The notes beneath the pieces were generated by a model. It was not told the DNA's origin. It saw nothing but the letters and a program-made list of their open reading frames with translations, and did no database searches. Shown here in pieces: positions 1 through 8,139 of a stretch of 36,264 nucleotides of DNA. Source of the DNA: Pseudomonadota bacterium (GTDB lineage: Bacteria; Pseudomonadota; Gammaproteobacteria; GCA-001735895). The position numbers and the translations under genes are program-made. The stretch covers positions 1 to 36,264 of the forward strand of contig JADFMY010000018.1 in NCBI GenBank assembly GCA_022563685.1. Reading direction: 5' to 3'. The stretch's first letter is position 1, and the number at the start of each line of letters is the position of its first letter.

Positions 1-301
1 CCGATACATCCAGCGAAAGGCCGTCGTGCAAGCCCTTGTTGCCTTAAACCAGTGCCACATCGTTATTTGCGGCGTAAAGGTAAAACTGCGATTGAATAAA
101 GCGGGTAGTAGAAGTAAAAAAATCGAGGTTGTGGCATGGCTTGCCGCTAGCGAGCCCTAGCCAGACCGGATCGATGTAATCCGGTCCCTTTTTAAACGGC
201 TGGACGCTATAGCCTCTATTTTTCAGGGCAGCGCATATACCCGTGGACAGGATTGTTTTGCCGGAAGACTTATGCGCGGCCGAGATATACAGGGCAGTCA
301 T
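1..301 (-). pseudogene. dsrN: DsrN, siroheme amidase (CbiA-like), with in-frame stop; runs off window
   Basis: The N-terminal part matches the cobyrinic acid a,c-diamide synthase family: a P-loop-like S-S-G-K-T near residue 12, then K-K-G-P-D-Y-I-D-P. In dsr operons this protein is thought to amidate siroheme for DsrAB. The start ATG overlaps the dsrP stop by 4 bases (ATGA), which places it last in the visible operon. After V-A-L-V at residues 82-85 there is a TAA at 46-44. The same frame then continues to the window edge as G-N-K-G-L-H-D-G-L-S-L-D. Family members read V-E-G-N-x-G-L-x-D-G here, so the stop sits exactly at the expected Glu; one base change from GAA would create it. This is either a sequencing error or a real nonsense mutation. 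The family is certain; the functional state is not. Confidence 0.85.
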
Positions 302-1464
302 GTCGATTCCGGTAGTAAACGAAAAACGCGCAACGCAAAGCCGATCAATAGCAGACTAATGGCGAACCCACCCAGGCCGAGCATAATTTCCCAATGTGAA
401 GGTGAGTAGTTTGTAATCACACCATCGAAAAAAGTCGATGCACTGTCGTAGCCTTCGATCAGTGGCATTGGATAGGCCTGGCCACCGATTATCAGGGCAT
501 AAAATTGCGCCATACCCCCAAGGATCACCAGGCTACTGACCAGTATGGTGCTAGCCCGGTTATTTTGTTTAAACCTGATTCCGAGTAGCACGAGCGGTAA
601 GATATTTCCGAGGATTAAATGACCACCCCACACCAGCCACGGATAAACATCGGTCCCGGCGAGCAGAAATTTCTCAAATGCCTGTGCACCGAACCACCAG
701 ATATTGGCCATATGGTAGAGCACGCTCATCGCCAGACCAGCGACGATGAATATCACGAGCAGTCGGCATAATCGATCTTTAAATGCCTGCCAGCTTCGCT
801 CGGGGAGGAATAGACACAATACCACCAGGTAACAGGCGAGGCCGTAGACGAGCGAAACTACGATAAACATCGGGGCCATGATGACGAGGTCGTAAGCCTC
901 GCGGGCCACGAGCACACCGAAGATAGAGCCGGTGCCTGCGGTGAGTATCAGGCGCCAGCAAAATGCGGTGATACCGACTGGCTTGCGGTATTTCTCGACC
1001 TGCCAGTCGAGCATTGTCCACAGATATATCAATGCTATGCCGATAAAAACGGTGTACAAAATGATATTCCAGGCAAATATCGAACTGAAATTGTAGTAGC
1101 TCATCGCGATCAACAAGCGGTCGGGCCGACCCAGGTCCAGCAGGATGACGCTCAAGCCGCCGATCAGTAATGCGGTAGCGACGACCGTCGATAGCCTTGA
1201 CAGCGGCGTATAAAATTCACGCCCAAAAACCGATGCGATCGAGGCGATATTGAGTGCGCCAGAGGCTGAAACTATGAGGAATATCGCGACCACGTGGGGC
1301 AATCCCCACACGATCTGATTGTTCATGCCGGTGATATAGTGTCCTTCGTGTTCCATGTTGTATACCGCTATCAACGCGACAACAATCAAAATCAGGCTTG
1401 TCAGCAGCGTGACGCGGTAGCTGTTCGCAGAGTAATCGACTATCTGGTATCGAGGATCAGCCAT
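298..1464 (-). CDS. dsrP: DsrP, NrfD-family membrane subunit of DsrMKJOP
   Basis: This 388-residue protein is very hydrophobic, with about ten apparent membrane segments, as expected for the NrfD/PsrC-type quinone-interacting subunit of the DsrMKJOP complex. It sits in the inner membrane and should exchange electrons between the quinone pool and the periplasmic subunits DsrO and DsrJ. There are no cofactor-binding cysteine clusters, which is normal for the family. The gene begins 12 bases after dsrO and its stop overlaps the dsrN start by 4 bases, so translation is probably coupled. The assignment rests on membrane topology plus its fixed place between dsrO and dsrN. Confidence 0.93.
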   Translation of the reverse strand: MADPRYQIVDYSANSYRVTLLTSLILIVVALIAVYNMEHEGHYITGMNNQIVWGLPHVVAIFLIVSASGALNIASIASVFGREFYTPLSRLSTVVATALLIGGLSVILLDLGRPDRLLIAMSYYNFSSIFAWNIILYTVFIGIALIYLWTMLDWQVEKYRKPVGITAFCWRLILTAGTGSIFGVLVAREAYDLVIMAPMFIVVSLVYGLACYLVVLCLFLPERSWQAFKDRLCRLLVIFIVAGLAMSVLYHMANIWWFGAQAFEKFLLAGTDVYPWLVWGGHLILGNILPLVLLGIRFKQNNRASTILVSSLVILGGMAQFYALIIGGQAYPMPLIEGYDSASTFFDGVITNYSPSHWEIMLGLGGFAISLLLIGFALRVFRLLPEST

Positions 1465-1476
1465 TAGTATCGGGCA

Positions 1477-2211
1477 TCAGACGGGTATCCCCTGGTATCG
1501 AACACCGGTATCTAGATCGAGCTTCCTGCGTAACTGCTGACTACCCAGGCTTTTAATTTGCTTTGAAATCACGCTATCCGGATCGTTTAAATCGCCAAAC
1601 AACATCGCGCCATTGGGACAGGCTTCGACGCATGCGGTGGTGTTGTCTCCCCGGTCTATTTTATGGACGCAGAGCGTACAGGACTCTACGGTACCCTTGC
1701 CACGTGGTGCGTGCGGCAACTGGTCGCTTAAGGTTTCATGAATAAAACTTCGCGCCTTGTAGGGACAGGCCAGCATGCAGTAGCGGCAGCCGATACAGAT
1801 ATGTTTGTCGACCAGCACAATGCCATCCGCACGTCTGAACGAAGCGCCGGTAGGGCACACATCGACGCAGGGAGCCTGGGCACAGTGCTGGCACATGACA
1901 GGCAAATTCAGGACATGACCGTTTTTTCTGTGCTTCAGACTGACCTTGCGTATCCATTGCGCATCGGTTTCGGGACCATTAATGCTGCGCAGTCCATTTT
2001 CCTGGTTGCAGGCGCGCACACAGGCGTCGCATCCGGGTTCGCAGCGGTTGGTATCGATCAATAAACCCCAGCGTTGAGTATCGCTGACACCCTGGTTGGT
2101 AGAAGCGGCATTGGTTGCCTGCAACAGAATTCCTGGCGCGATACCGATACCGGCAATAGCGGCACTGGCAGTACCCAGAAATTTGCGCCGATACTGGTCG
2201 ATTCTATTCAC
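1477..2211 (-). CDS. dsrO: DsrO, Tat-exported ferredoxin-like subunit
   Basis: This is the periplasmic iron-sulfur subunit of DsrMKJOP. The reading frame is open further upstream, but I choose the GTG at 2211. It gives a GTGA overlap with the dsrJ stop and places a Tat signal right at the N-terminus (R-R-K-F-L-G at residues 8-13, then a hydrophobic stretch). The product is 244 residues. Cysteine clusters follow: C-x3-C-x2-C-x3-C from residue 57, C-x2-C-x4-C-x3-C-P, C-I-G-C-x2-C-x3-C-P, and a last cluster split by a loop and ending C-V-E-A-C-P. This fits four [4Fe-4S] centres. It should pass electrons between the DsrJ hemes and DsrP. Confidence 0.93.
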   Translation of the reverse strand: MNRIDQYRRKFLGTASAAIAGIGIAPGILLQATNAASTNQGVSDTQRWGLLIDTNRCEPGCDACVRACNQENGLRSINGPETDAQWIRKVSLKHRKNGHVLNLPVMCQHCAQAPCVDVCPTGASFRRADGIVLVDKHICIGCRYCMLACPYKARSFIHETLSDQLPHAPRGKGTVESCTLCVHKIDRGDNTTACVEACPNGAMLFGDLNDPDSVISKQIKSLGSQQLRRKLDLDTGVRYQGIPV

Positions 2212-2705
2212 TGGAAAACCGTGCCAGACGCGGCATCGAGCCTGAACTGTAAAGCGAAGGGAAGCGGCGGCTGGTTGTTCGTCACTGGCGTTGCATTTTT
2301 TATTGGGCTGAGGCGTGAAATCATTTCGGCAGGGCGGTCGGCGTGGCATTCGAAACAGTCGATCTTAACGCTTACGGCCAGATGGCAACTGGTGCAAAAA
2401 TAGCCTTTGTCGGTAAATCGAGCTACCGTCCCCGAAGCATCAGGAGTCACATGGCAGTCAATACAATCCGTCAGGCTTGCCTGCTTATCGCGAATACCCT
2501 GCTGTACGGTTTTATCGCGTTGATGCAGCAACATTGTCATATGCTCTCTACGCATTTCTTCGACTGGCGCGACGCAGGCCTCGCCCTTTGGCGTAGGCAC
2601 GATATTACCCTCTGCATCCCGGACCGGGCTACTATATCCGGCGGCTGATAATCCAAAAGACCATCCCAGGCATAGGATCAGTAATATTTTTGCTGCTCGA
2701 TACAC
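2208..2705 (-). CDS. dsrJ: DsrJ, periplasmic triheme cytochrome c
   Basis: This 165-residue protein has a Sec signal-like hydrophobic N-terminus and three CxxCH heme c sites, at residues 81-85, 104-108 and 117-121. A cysteine at 44 (G-E-A-C-V) precedes the hemes. In the purple sulfur bacterial protein a cysteine in this region ligates one heme in an unusual His/Cys pair. The frame is open upstream into dsrL, but the GTG at 2705 has a GGAG eight bases before it and begins directly with the signal sequence, so I take it as the start. It begins just after the dsrL stop and overlaps dsrO by 4 bases. Role: periplasmic electron transfer in DsrMKJOP. Confidence 0.92.
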   Translation of the reverse strand: MYRAAKILLILCLGWSFGLSAAGYSSPVRDAEGNIVPTPKGEACVAPVEEMRREHMTMLLHQRDKTVQQGIRDKQASLTDCIDCHVTPDASGTVARFTDKGYFCTSCHLAVSVKIDCFECHADRPAEMISRLSPIKNATPVTNNQPPLPFALQFRLDAASGTVFQ

Positions 2706-2722
2706 GGGACAGGCTCCAGCGA

Positions 2723-4678
2723 TCAATGGTTGCCCATTGCCATATCGATGTAGCCGGTCGGGCAAACATCAGCACATATATGGCAACCAATACAACGTGA
2801 ATAGTCTGTATCCACGTAGCGCCCCATGGTTTTCTTATCCTTTTTGACCCTGAATACTGCATCCTGTGGGCAGTAGATAACGCAGTTGTCGCACTCGAAG
2901 CACATGCCGCAACTCATGCAGCGATCGGCTTCGGCAATCGCCTGTTCTTCGGTGAGTGGTACGATACGGTCCTGGAAGTGACCCAGAACCGCGTCTGCCT
3001 CCGGCACATTCTGCTCGCGCTCTATTCGGGGTGTATAAGCAAAATGGCTGAGAAACAATCTATCCGAAGAAATAATTTCCTTCTCGGAACGGTCTTCATA
3101 GTTATGTATCGCATAGTTTGAACTATCGGTGCCGCGATCATCGCCAGGGGTTTCAAAATCGTCCGGGGCCAGCTCGACTTCCTGTAGCTTGTTAAGCAAT
3201 TTAAAATGATGTACATCGACCTTTGGGCGTTTTTTCACATCCTGGCCATTCATATAGGCATCAACCGACTCTGCGCAAATCGACGCCTGGCCTATTGCGG
3301 TGGTGAGCAGGTGAGGTCTAACGATGTCACCCGCGACGAAATGACCTTCGCGATCCGGTACGCGAAAATACGCATCCGCATCGATCAGGCCTTTACCGTT
3401 ATCCAGTTCTTCGAGCCCTTCCAAATCGCCGGACTGACCGATTGCAGAGACGATCAGGTCACAGTCGATGATGTAATCGGTTCCTTCGATCGCTATTGGG
3501 CGCTCACCATCCATCGTGCACTTGCACATTTTAATAGCGATAGCCCGGCCTTCTTTATCGACCAGTACTTCGACAGGCATGACGCCATCGTGGATACTCA
3601 CGCCTTCACGAAGCGCATCTTCTACTTCATGCTCGGAGGCTGTCATTCCCTCACGTGTAAACAACGAGGTGAGGGTGACTTCGGCGCCATCACGCGCCGC
3701 GGCATAGGCCGAGTCGTGCGCTACGAACCCTCCGATAACGTATTCTGGTTGTTCCTCTTTCGGTAGTTGATCGATTTTACCGAGGCGTCGTGCAACCGAT
3801 ACCACGTCTATGGAAGTATCGCCACCGCCGACACAAACCACCCGGTTGGCGGTCACCTGCAGGGTGCCTTTGTTGAAGGCTTCTAAAAATGCGACGCCGG
3901 AAACACAATTGGGGGCATCGGAATTCTTCACCGGCAATGCTCGACCCACCTTGCATCCGAGCGCCCAGATGATTGCGTCAAAATCCTGTTCCAGTTCTTC
4001 GATCGAGATATCCGTACCGATCCGGGTGTCGAGCACCGTTTCGATACCGCCCATATCTAAAATCCGCTGGATTTCGTGGTCGAGAAATTCTCGTGGTGTG
4101 CGGTATCCCGGGATGCCGTAGCGGAACATCCCGCCCAATTCCGCGTGATCGTCGTAAATAACGCTTTCATGGCCTTTACGCCGTAGCTGGTAAGCCGCCG
4201 CCAGACCCGCCGGGCCGCCGCCGATAATAGCCACTTTCTTGCCGCTTAGAGCTGCACTGTTGTCGAAACCGAAACCAGCCTCGTGTGCACTGTCGCCGAT
4301 ATATTGTTCTACCGCGTTGATACCAACGTAGGCTTCGACCTGGCTGCGGTTACATCCATCCTGGCAGGGCGCCGGACACACTCGACCCATCATGCTCGGG
4401 AACGGATTGGCCTCGGTGGAGCGCCTAAAAGCGTATTCCTGCATGCTCATACCCTGCGGTGGTTTTTCGATTCCACGTACGATGTCGAGCCAGCCACGGA
4501 TGTCTTCTCCGGAAGGACAACTGCCCTGGCAAGGCGGTGTGCGGTGCACATAGGTGGGACACTTGGGTGAAGTATCCTCGTTGAAAATATCCTCCTCGAG
4601 GCTACGGTATTTGGTATCGCCATCGACGTATTTTCTAAACGTAAGCCGGGTTTCCACGTCTTTGCTCGATGCTGCCAT
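2723..4678 (-). CDS. dsrL: DsrL, iron-sulfur flavoprotein NAD(P)H:acceptor oxidoreductase
   Basis: This 651-residue cytoplasmic protein resembles the small subunit of glutamate synthase fused to ferredoxin modules. The N-terminal cysteines (40, 50, 54, 101, 105, 109) can hold an [4Fe-4S] centre. A dinucleotide fold follows with G-G-G-P-A-G at 153-158 (FAD), and a second with G-G-G-D-T-S near 284 (NAD(P)H). The C-terminal 2x[4Fe-4S] part has C-x2-C-x2-C from 587, further cysteines to 603, and C-I-G-C-x2-C-x3-C-P at 629-640. DsrL is required for sulfur oxidation in Allochromatium and is the electron partner of DsrAB. Its presence without dsrD supports the oxidative direction. It lies 17 bases after dsrK. 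Confidence 0.95.
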   Translation of the reverse strand: MAASSKDVETRLTFRKYVDGDTKYRSLEEDIFNEDTSPKCPTYVHRTPPCQGSCPSGEDIRGWLDIVRGIEKPPQGMSMQEYAFRRSTEANPFPSMMGRVCPAPCQDGCNRSQVEAYVGINAVEQYIGDSAHEAGFGFDNSAALSGKKVAIIGGGPAGLAAAYQLRRKGHESVIYDDHAELGGMFRYGIPGYRTPREFLDHEIQRILDMGGIETVLDTRIGTDISIEELEQDFDAIIWALGCKVGRALPVKNSDAPNCVSGVAFLEAFNKGTLQVTANRVVCVGGGDTSIDVVSVARRLGKIDQLPKEEQPEYVIGGFVAHDSAYAAARDGAEVTLTSLFTREGMTASEHEVEDALREGVSIHDGVMPVEVLVDKEGRAIAIKMCKCTMDGERPIAIEGTDYIIDCDLIVSAIGQSGDLEGLEELDNGKGLIDADAYFRVPDREGHFVAGDIVRPHLLTTAIGQASICAESVDAYMNGQDVKKRPKVDVHHFKLLNKLQEVELAPDDFETPGDDRGTDSSNYAIHNYEDRSEKEIISSDRLFLSHFAYTPRIEREQNVPEADAVLGHFQDRIVPLTEEQAIAEADRCMSCGMCFECDNCVIYCPQDAVFRVKKDKKTMGRYVDTDYSRCIGCHICADVCPTGYIDMAMGNH

Positions 4679-4695
4679 TTAATGCCCCTGAAAAT

Positions 4696-6228
4696 TCATT
4701 CTATTTCCTGTTCATCTGACTGCTGACCCGTCAGAACCAATGCATTACTTACCAGTTGATGCAGGCTCACGATCATATCCATGCCCATACCATAAACCGG
4801 TAAAATCTTACTGAACTGGGACTTGCAGATTGCGCAAATTGCAGCCATATGCGTCACCCCATTTTCTTCAACGACATTTTTTAGCGCGGTCATTCTCGGC
4901 ATGGCGCCTTTGACGCGTACCTCGATCAAATCGTCGGTGAGCAGTCCACCGCCTCCACCACAGCAAAAGGTAGCCTCGTGAATCGTTTCCGGCGCCATAT
5001 CGACAAAGTTATTACAAACTGCCCGGATGATGTCGCGTGGTATTGAGAACTGACCACCGGGAATTTTGCCCATGCGCGATGCGCGTGCAATATTGCACGA
5101 ATCGTGGAAGGTGACGGTCATCCAGTCATTTTGCGAGGCATCCAGGTTCAATTTCCCGCGCTCGATTAAATCATGGGTAAATTCGCAAATATGCTGCGGA
5201 ATCGGATAATTTTGATCGAGAAAATCGAACGGCCCGGCGAGGGTATGGAGATAGTTGTAGGCGACGCGCCAGGCGTGGCCACACTCGCCAAATACGATAC
5301 GCCTCACCCCCAGGTCGATTGCCGCTTCACGGATGCGCAGTGCAATTTTGCGCATACTGTCATGGTTGCCGATGAACAGGCCAAAATTGGCGGCTTCGGA
5401 CGCTTTTGAACTCAGAGTCCAGCTCACCCCTGATTCGTGGAATACTTTGGCATAGCCGATCAGGCCATCGACATGCGGTTCGGCGAAAAAATCTGCCGAA
5501 GGTGTAACCAGCAAGATATCCGAACCCACCTGGTCGAGGGGCAATTTTACCGCCACACCCGTCTCGTCTTCGATGTCTTCCTCCAGTCCTTCCAGGGTGT
5601 TGAGCAGAGCGGGTTCGGGCAGGCCGAGATTATTACCTATTTGGTGAACCTTGGAGATAATTTCATTGCTGTATTTTTGGCCGAGTCCAATTCTGGCCAT
5701 GATATCGCGTGCGGCCATAGTGATTTCGGCGGTATCGATTCCAAACGGACAAAACACCGAGCAACGTCGGCATTCGGAGCACTGGTGGTAATAGTTATAC
5801 CAGTCATCCAGTACCGATTTATTCATTTCCTGTCCACCGATTAACCAGTCCAGCCCCAGCTTGCTGAGAAATTTACCGGCCGGAGTATGATATTTACGAT
5901 ACACACTGCGGAATAAATCCTGCCGGGCCACCGGCATATTCTTGGGGTCAGACGATCCGAGGTAATAATGGCACTTATCGGTACAGGCGCCGCACTTGAC
6001 ACAGGAATCCAGAAACACCCGTAGGGCGCGTGATTGTTCGACGACTTCGCCAATCGCGTCTATGGCTTTCTGCTCCCAGTTGTCGACCAGTTCACCGGGA
6101 AAACCGAGAGCCTGCTGGTGCTCGGGTTTGGCGACAAAGGGACCCTCGGCTTTCATCGCGTCGGGCGAGATCATCGGCGTGTGAATATGCCTGAACAGCT
6201 CCGGGGTTGCGAATTCGACGCTAGCCAT
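4696..6228 (-). CDS. dsrK: DsrK, HdrD-like iron-sulfur catalytic subunit
   Basis: This is a cytoplasm-facing subunit of DsrMKJOP, similar to heterodisulfide reductase HdrD, thought to act on the DsrC trisulfide or disulfide. I take the ATG at 6228, preceded by an AGGGG site and overlapping the dsrM stop by 8 bases; a longer in-frame start at 6312 would lie inside dsrM. The product is 510 residues. Two ferredoxin-type clusters are visible: C-x2-C-x2-C-x3-C at residues 76-86 and C-S-E-C-x2-C-x3-C-P. The C-terminal half has the CCG-type noncubane cluster signature, F-C-C-G-G-G-G-G, and later C-A-I-C-K. Confidence 0.94.
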   Translation of the reverse strand: MASVEFATPELFRHIHTPMISPDAMKAEGPFVAKPEHQQALGFPGELVDNWEQKAIDAIGEVVEQSRALRVFLDSCVKCGACTDKCHYYLGSSDPKNMPVARQDLFRSVYRKYHTPAGKFLSKLGLDWLIGGQEMNKSVLDDWYNYYHQCSECRRCSVFCPFGIDTAEITMAARDIMARIGLGQKYSNEIISKVHQIGNNLGLPEPALLNTLEGLEEDIEDETGVAVKLPLDQVGSDILLVTPSADFFAEPHVDGLIGYAKVFHESGVSWTLSSKASEAANFGLFIGNHDSMRKIALRIREAAIDLGVRRIVFGECGHAWRVAYNYLHTLAGPFDFLDQNYPIPQHICEFTHDLIERGKLNLDASQNDWMTVTFHDSCNIARASRMGKIPGGQFSIPRDIIRAVCNNFVDMAPETIHEATFCCGGGGGLLTDDLIEVRVKGAMPRMTALKNVVEENGVTHMAAICAICKSQFSKILPVYGMGMDMIVSLHQLVSNALVLTGQQSDEQEIE

Positions 6229-6973
6229 GCTTGCCCCTGCTATCGGTGGCGTCAACCGGCGGTGGCTGGTTAAACTTGAAGGCTTGCTGTGGTTGCTCCC
6301 TGGCATTGTCAATCTGGTTGAGAGTAGGGCTAAAGAACACGCCGGGTGCGTGCAGTAGCTTGCTGAAAGGAAAAACCACTAGCAGTAGTGCGACCAGAAG
6401 CAGGTGCAGGATGAGTAGTGAGCTTGACGGAAACGGTGGAATTTCGAACCCAACCAAACCAATAAAATAGTTTTGCACCGCGATAATGTCAGTACGAAAA
6501 AACAATTGCATCAGTAGCCCACTCAAGCCAATGGTGATCAACATGATCAGCATCAGGTAATCCGACGGAGACGAGATATACCGTACCCGATCAACCACAA
6601 AACGCCTCAGTAACAAGCCCGACAAACCGATTAACATCGGATAGGCGGCATATTTACCGAATGGCTGGATCAGGGTTACCCAGGCCCAGGGCTGATCCTG
6701 GAAATAGCGAAAGTGTCGAGCCAATACCAACAACAACGAAAAATGGAACATCCAGCCGAAGATCCAGATCCATTTATTCGACTTGAACAGACTCTCGAAC
6801 AGGACGGCTTCGCGCAACATGCGCAATACCACACCCGACGCAGTGGTAGGTGCCGGGGTAACCGGAATTTTTAGCGGCGTCTCACTCCGCCAATACTGGC
6901 GAATCTTGTAGGCAAGCCCCAGGGTGATAACTGCTGTCGCGAACCAGAAGGTGACAGCGAAAAACAAATCCAT
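6221..6973 (-). CDS. dsrM: DsrM, cytochrome b-type membrane subunit
   Basis: This 250-residue membrane protein has about five or six hydrophobic segments and histidines within them (for example W-M-F-H-F-S-L and L-I-L-H-L-L-L). This agrees with the NarI-like diheme cytochrome b subunit that anchors DsrK and exchanges electrons with quinone. It follows dsrC after 47 bases, has an AAGGTGA ribosome site before its ATG, and overlaps dsrK by 8 bases. The hydrophilic C-terminal tail of about 30 residues (ending near S-R-G-K-H-G) is cytoplasmic and probably touches DsrK. Confidence 0.93.
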   Translation of the reverse strand: MDLFFAVTFWFATAVITLGLAYKIRQYWRSETPLKIPVTPAPTTASGVVLRMLREAVLFESLFKSNKWIWIFGWMFHFSLLLVLARHFRYFQDQPWAWVTLIQPFGKYAAYPMLIGLSGLLLRRFVVDRVRYISSPSDYLMLIMLITIGLSGLLMQLFFRTDIIAVQNYFIGLVGFEIPPFPSSSLLILHLLLVALLLVVFPFSKLLHAPGVFFSPTLNQIDNAREQPQQAFKFNQPPPVDATDSRGKHG

Positions 6974-7019
6974 TCAATTCACCTTCAACCCGGCCGGATT
7001 AATAACTCTGGTGATTCTG

Positions 7020-7352
7020 TTATACGCAGCCGGTAGGCTTGGGTAAGCCTGCATATTTACAGGCCTGTTTGGCGGGACCATAAGGGAATAATTCGTATAG
7101 ATATTTGCTATTACCCTTATCCTTGCCCAGTCGCTTACCGATCGCCTTGGTGAGCACGCGAACCGCGGGCGCTATCTGGTATTCTTCATAGTATTCACGC
7201 AGGAAATTGATCACTTCCCAGTGCCCATCGGCAAGCTCTGCGCCATCTGCTGAAGCCATAGCCTCGGCTAAATCAGGGGCCCAGTCGCTCAGGTTAGCAA
7301 GGTAACCTTCTTCGTCGGTTTCGTAGCTATTGCCGTTTACCTCTAATGACAT
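7020..7352 (-). CDS. dsrC: DsrC, sulfur-carrier protein
   Basis: DsrC carries the sulfur substrate of DsrAB as a persulfide or trisulfide. The 110-residue product ends with the diagnostic C-terminal arm: Cys98, then ten residues, then Cys109 followed by a final Val. Both conserved cysteines of the TusE/DsrC family are present, which marks a true DsrC rather than a one-cysteine relative. The frame opens at a TTG four codons earlier, but the ATG at 7352 has a GGAG six bases upstream and gives the standard M-S-L-E-V-N-G start. It sits between dsrH and dsrM with a longer gap (53 bases) on its upstream side than most genes here. Confidence 0.97.
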   Translation of the reverse strand: MSLEVNGNSYETDEEGYLANLSDWAPDLAEAMASADGAELADGHWEVINFLREYYEEYQIAPAVRVLTKAIGKRLGKDKGNSKYLYELFPYGPAKQACKYAGLPKPTGCV

Positions 7353-7373
7353 GATTTTCTCCAAATATATCTC

Positions 7374-7405
7374 AGTATACTCTGTGAATTTACATTAAAA
7401 AAGTG
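7374..7405 (-). promoter_or_regulatory. Possible internal promoter for dsrC
   Basis: The 53-base gap between dsrH and dsrC is AT-rich and long for this operon. On the minus strand it contains TATACT at 7379-7374, a good -10 match, which is also part of the palindrome AGTATACT (7374-7381). The region a -35 would occupy is only a T-rich run, a poor match. A separate promoter for dsrC would fit its need in excess over the other Dsr proteins, but this is inference. Confidence 0.28.
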
Positions 7406-7717
7406 TTATAACCAGTTCTGAATTCTATCATTTTCAGTGACCAGTTTCACGAATCCGGAGTAATCGACCAGGGTAATTTGATCGATCACGCGATCCGCAG
7501 GCAAGCCCCTTGCCCTCAGGTCTTCGCCCAGTGCATATACCCGGATGCCGGACTTTATCGCGCTGATAAGACGTTCCGATACACTGGTATTTGATAGTGC
7601 AGCGACCACGCCATCCTCGATCAACAAAATACTGCCGTCGGTATTGCACAGGGACAGGCAGGTATCCAGCGAATTGCGTTCGAATGGGGACTTGTTGACG
7701 GTATGCAGGGTTGCCAT
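7406..7717 (-). CDS. dsrH: DsrH, TusB-like subunit of DsrEFH
   Basis: This 103-residue protein belongs to the DsrH/TusB family and forms the cytoplasmic DsrE2F2H2 hexamer that hands persulfide sulfur to DsrC. Cys20 (L-D-T-C-L-S-L-C) is at the position of the conserved DsrH cysteine; a second cysteine lies at 24. The fold signature I-L-L-I-E-D-G-V and the Y-A-L-G-E-D-L-x-A-R-G region match the family. It starts 13 bases after dsrF. Confidence 0.95.
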   Translation of the reverse strand: MATLHTVNKSPFERNSLDTCLSLCNTDGSILLIEDGVVAALSNTSVSERLISAIKSGIRVYALGEDLRARGLPADRVIDQITLVDYSGFVKLVTENDRIQNWL

Positions 7718-7730
7718 GGTTATCGTCCGC

Positions 7731-8138
7731 TTAGAAATTTAACAACACATCGGCGGAATCGATCACGTCAGCCAATTGCTTCCGGGACACGAGCCGGATC
7801 GAACTCTTCTCGTTCCCGTCGTCGTCTTCATCTTCGTAAACCAGTTCCTGTAGATCTTCAATACTCAGGCCACGCTGTTCCAGGGATTCCTGGTCGACGT
7901 ATATTTCGGTGATATCGTAATCACCCAGTGCCCCATAGGTCCTGGAGAAGTTCTTCATGCCTATACCCTCTGGATCCTGGTTCTTGGTCAACTGATAAAC
8001 GCCATCGTCCATAAATACCAGTTTTACTTCCTGGTCGAAGGCTGCGCCTATCAATACGACTTCAAGCGATTCGAGCGCGTAAATCGTCCCATAGGGTGCT
8101 TTTCGGTTGATATACACAAAGGATTTGATCTGGCTCAT
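7731..8138 (-). CDS. dsrF: DsrF, TusC-like subunit of DsrEFH
   Basis: This 135-residue DsrE-fold protein is the middle subunit of the sulfur-relay hexamer. It shows the family pattern of an N-terminal strand, A-P-Y-G-T-I-Y-A-L-E-S-L-E, and a central F-M-D-D-G-V-Y. It has no cysteine in the place of the DsrE active site, which is usual, so its role is structural. Its start is one base from the dsrE stop, so the two are surely cotranslated. An acidic stretch (E-D-E-D-D-D-G-N-E) near residue 103 is a small peculiarity. Confidence 0.94.
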   Translation of the reverse strand: MSQIKSFVYINRKAPYGTIYALESLEVVLIGAAFDQEVKLVFMDDGVYQLTKNQDPEGIGMKNFSRTYGALGDYDITEIYVDQESLEQRGLSIEDLQELVYEDEDDDGNEKSSIRLVSRKQLADVIDSADVLLNF

Positions 8139-8139
8139 A

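Noticed and set aside
44-46. Recoded stop (selenocysteine or pyrrolysine) in dsrN
   Set aside because: The codon is TAA, which is neither the selenocysteine (TGA) nor pyrrolysine (TAG) codon, and the family has Glu there. A point mutation or sequence error is simpler.
1563-4570. Plus-strand open frames of up to 186 codons inside the dsr operon
   Set aside because: They lie antisense to dsrO, dsrJ and dsrL, which have clear family motifs; their products show no family features.
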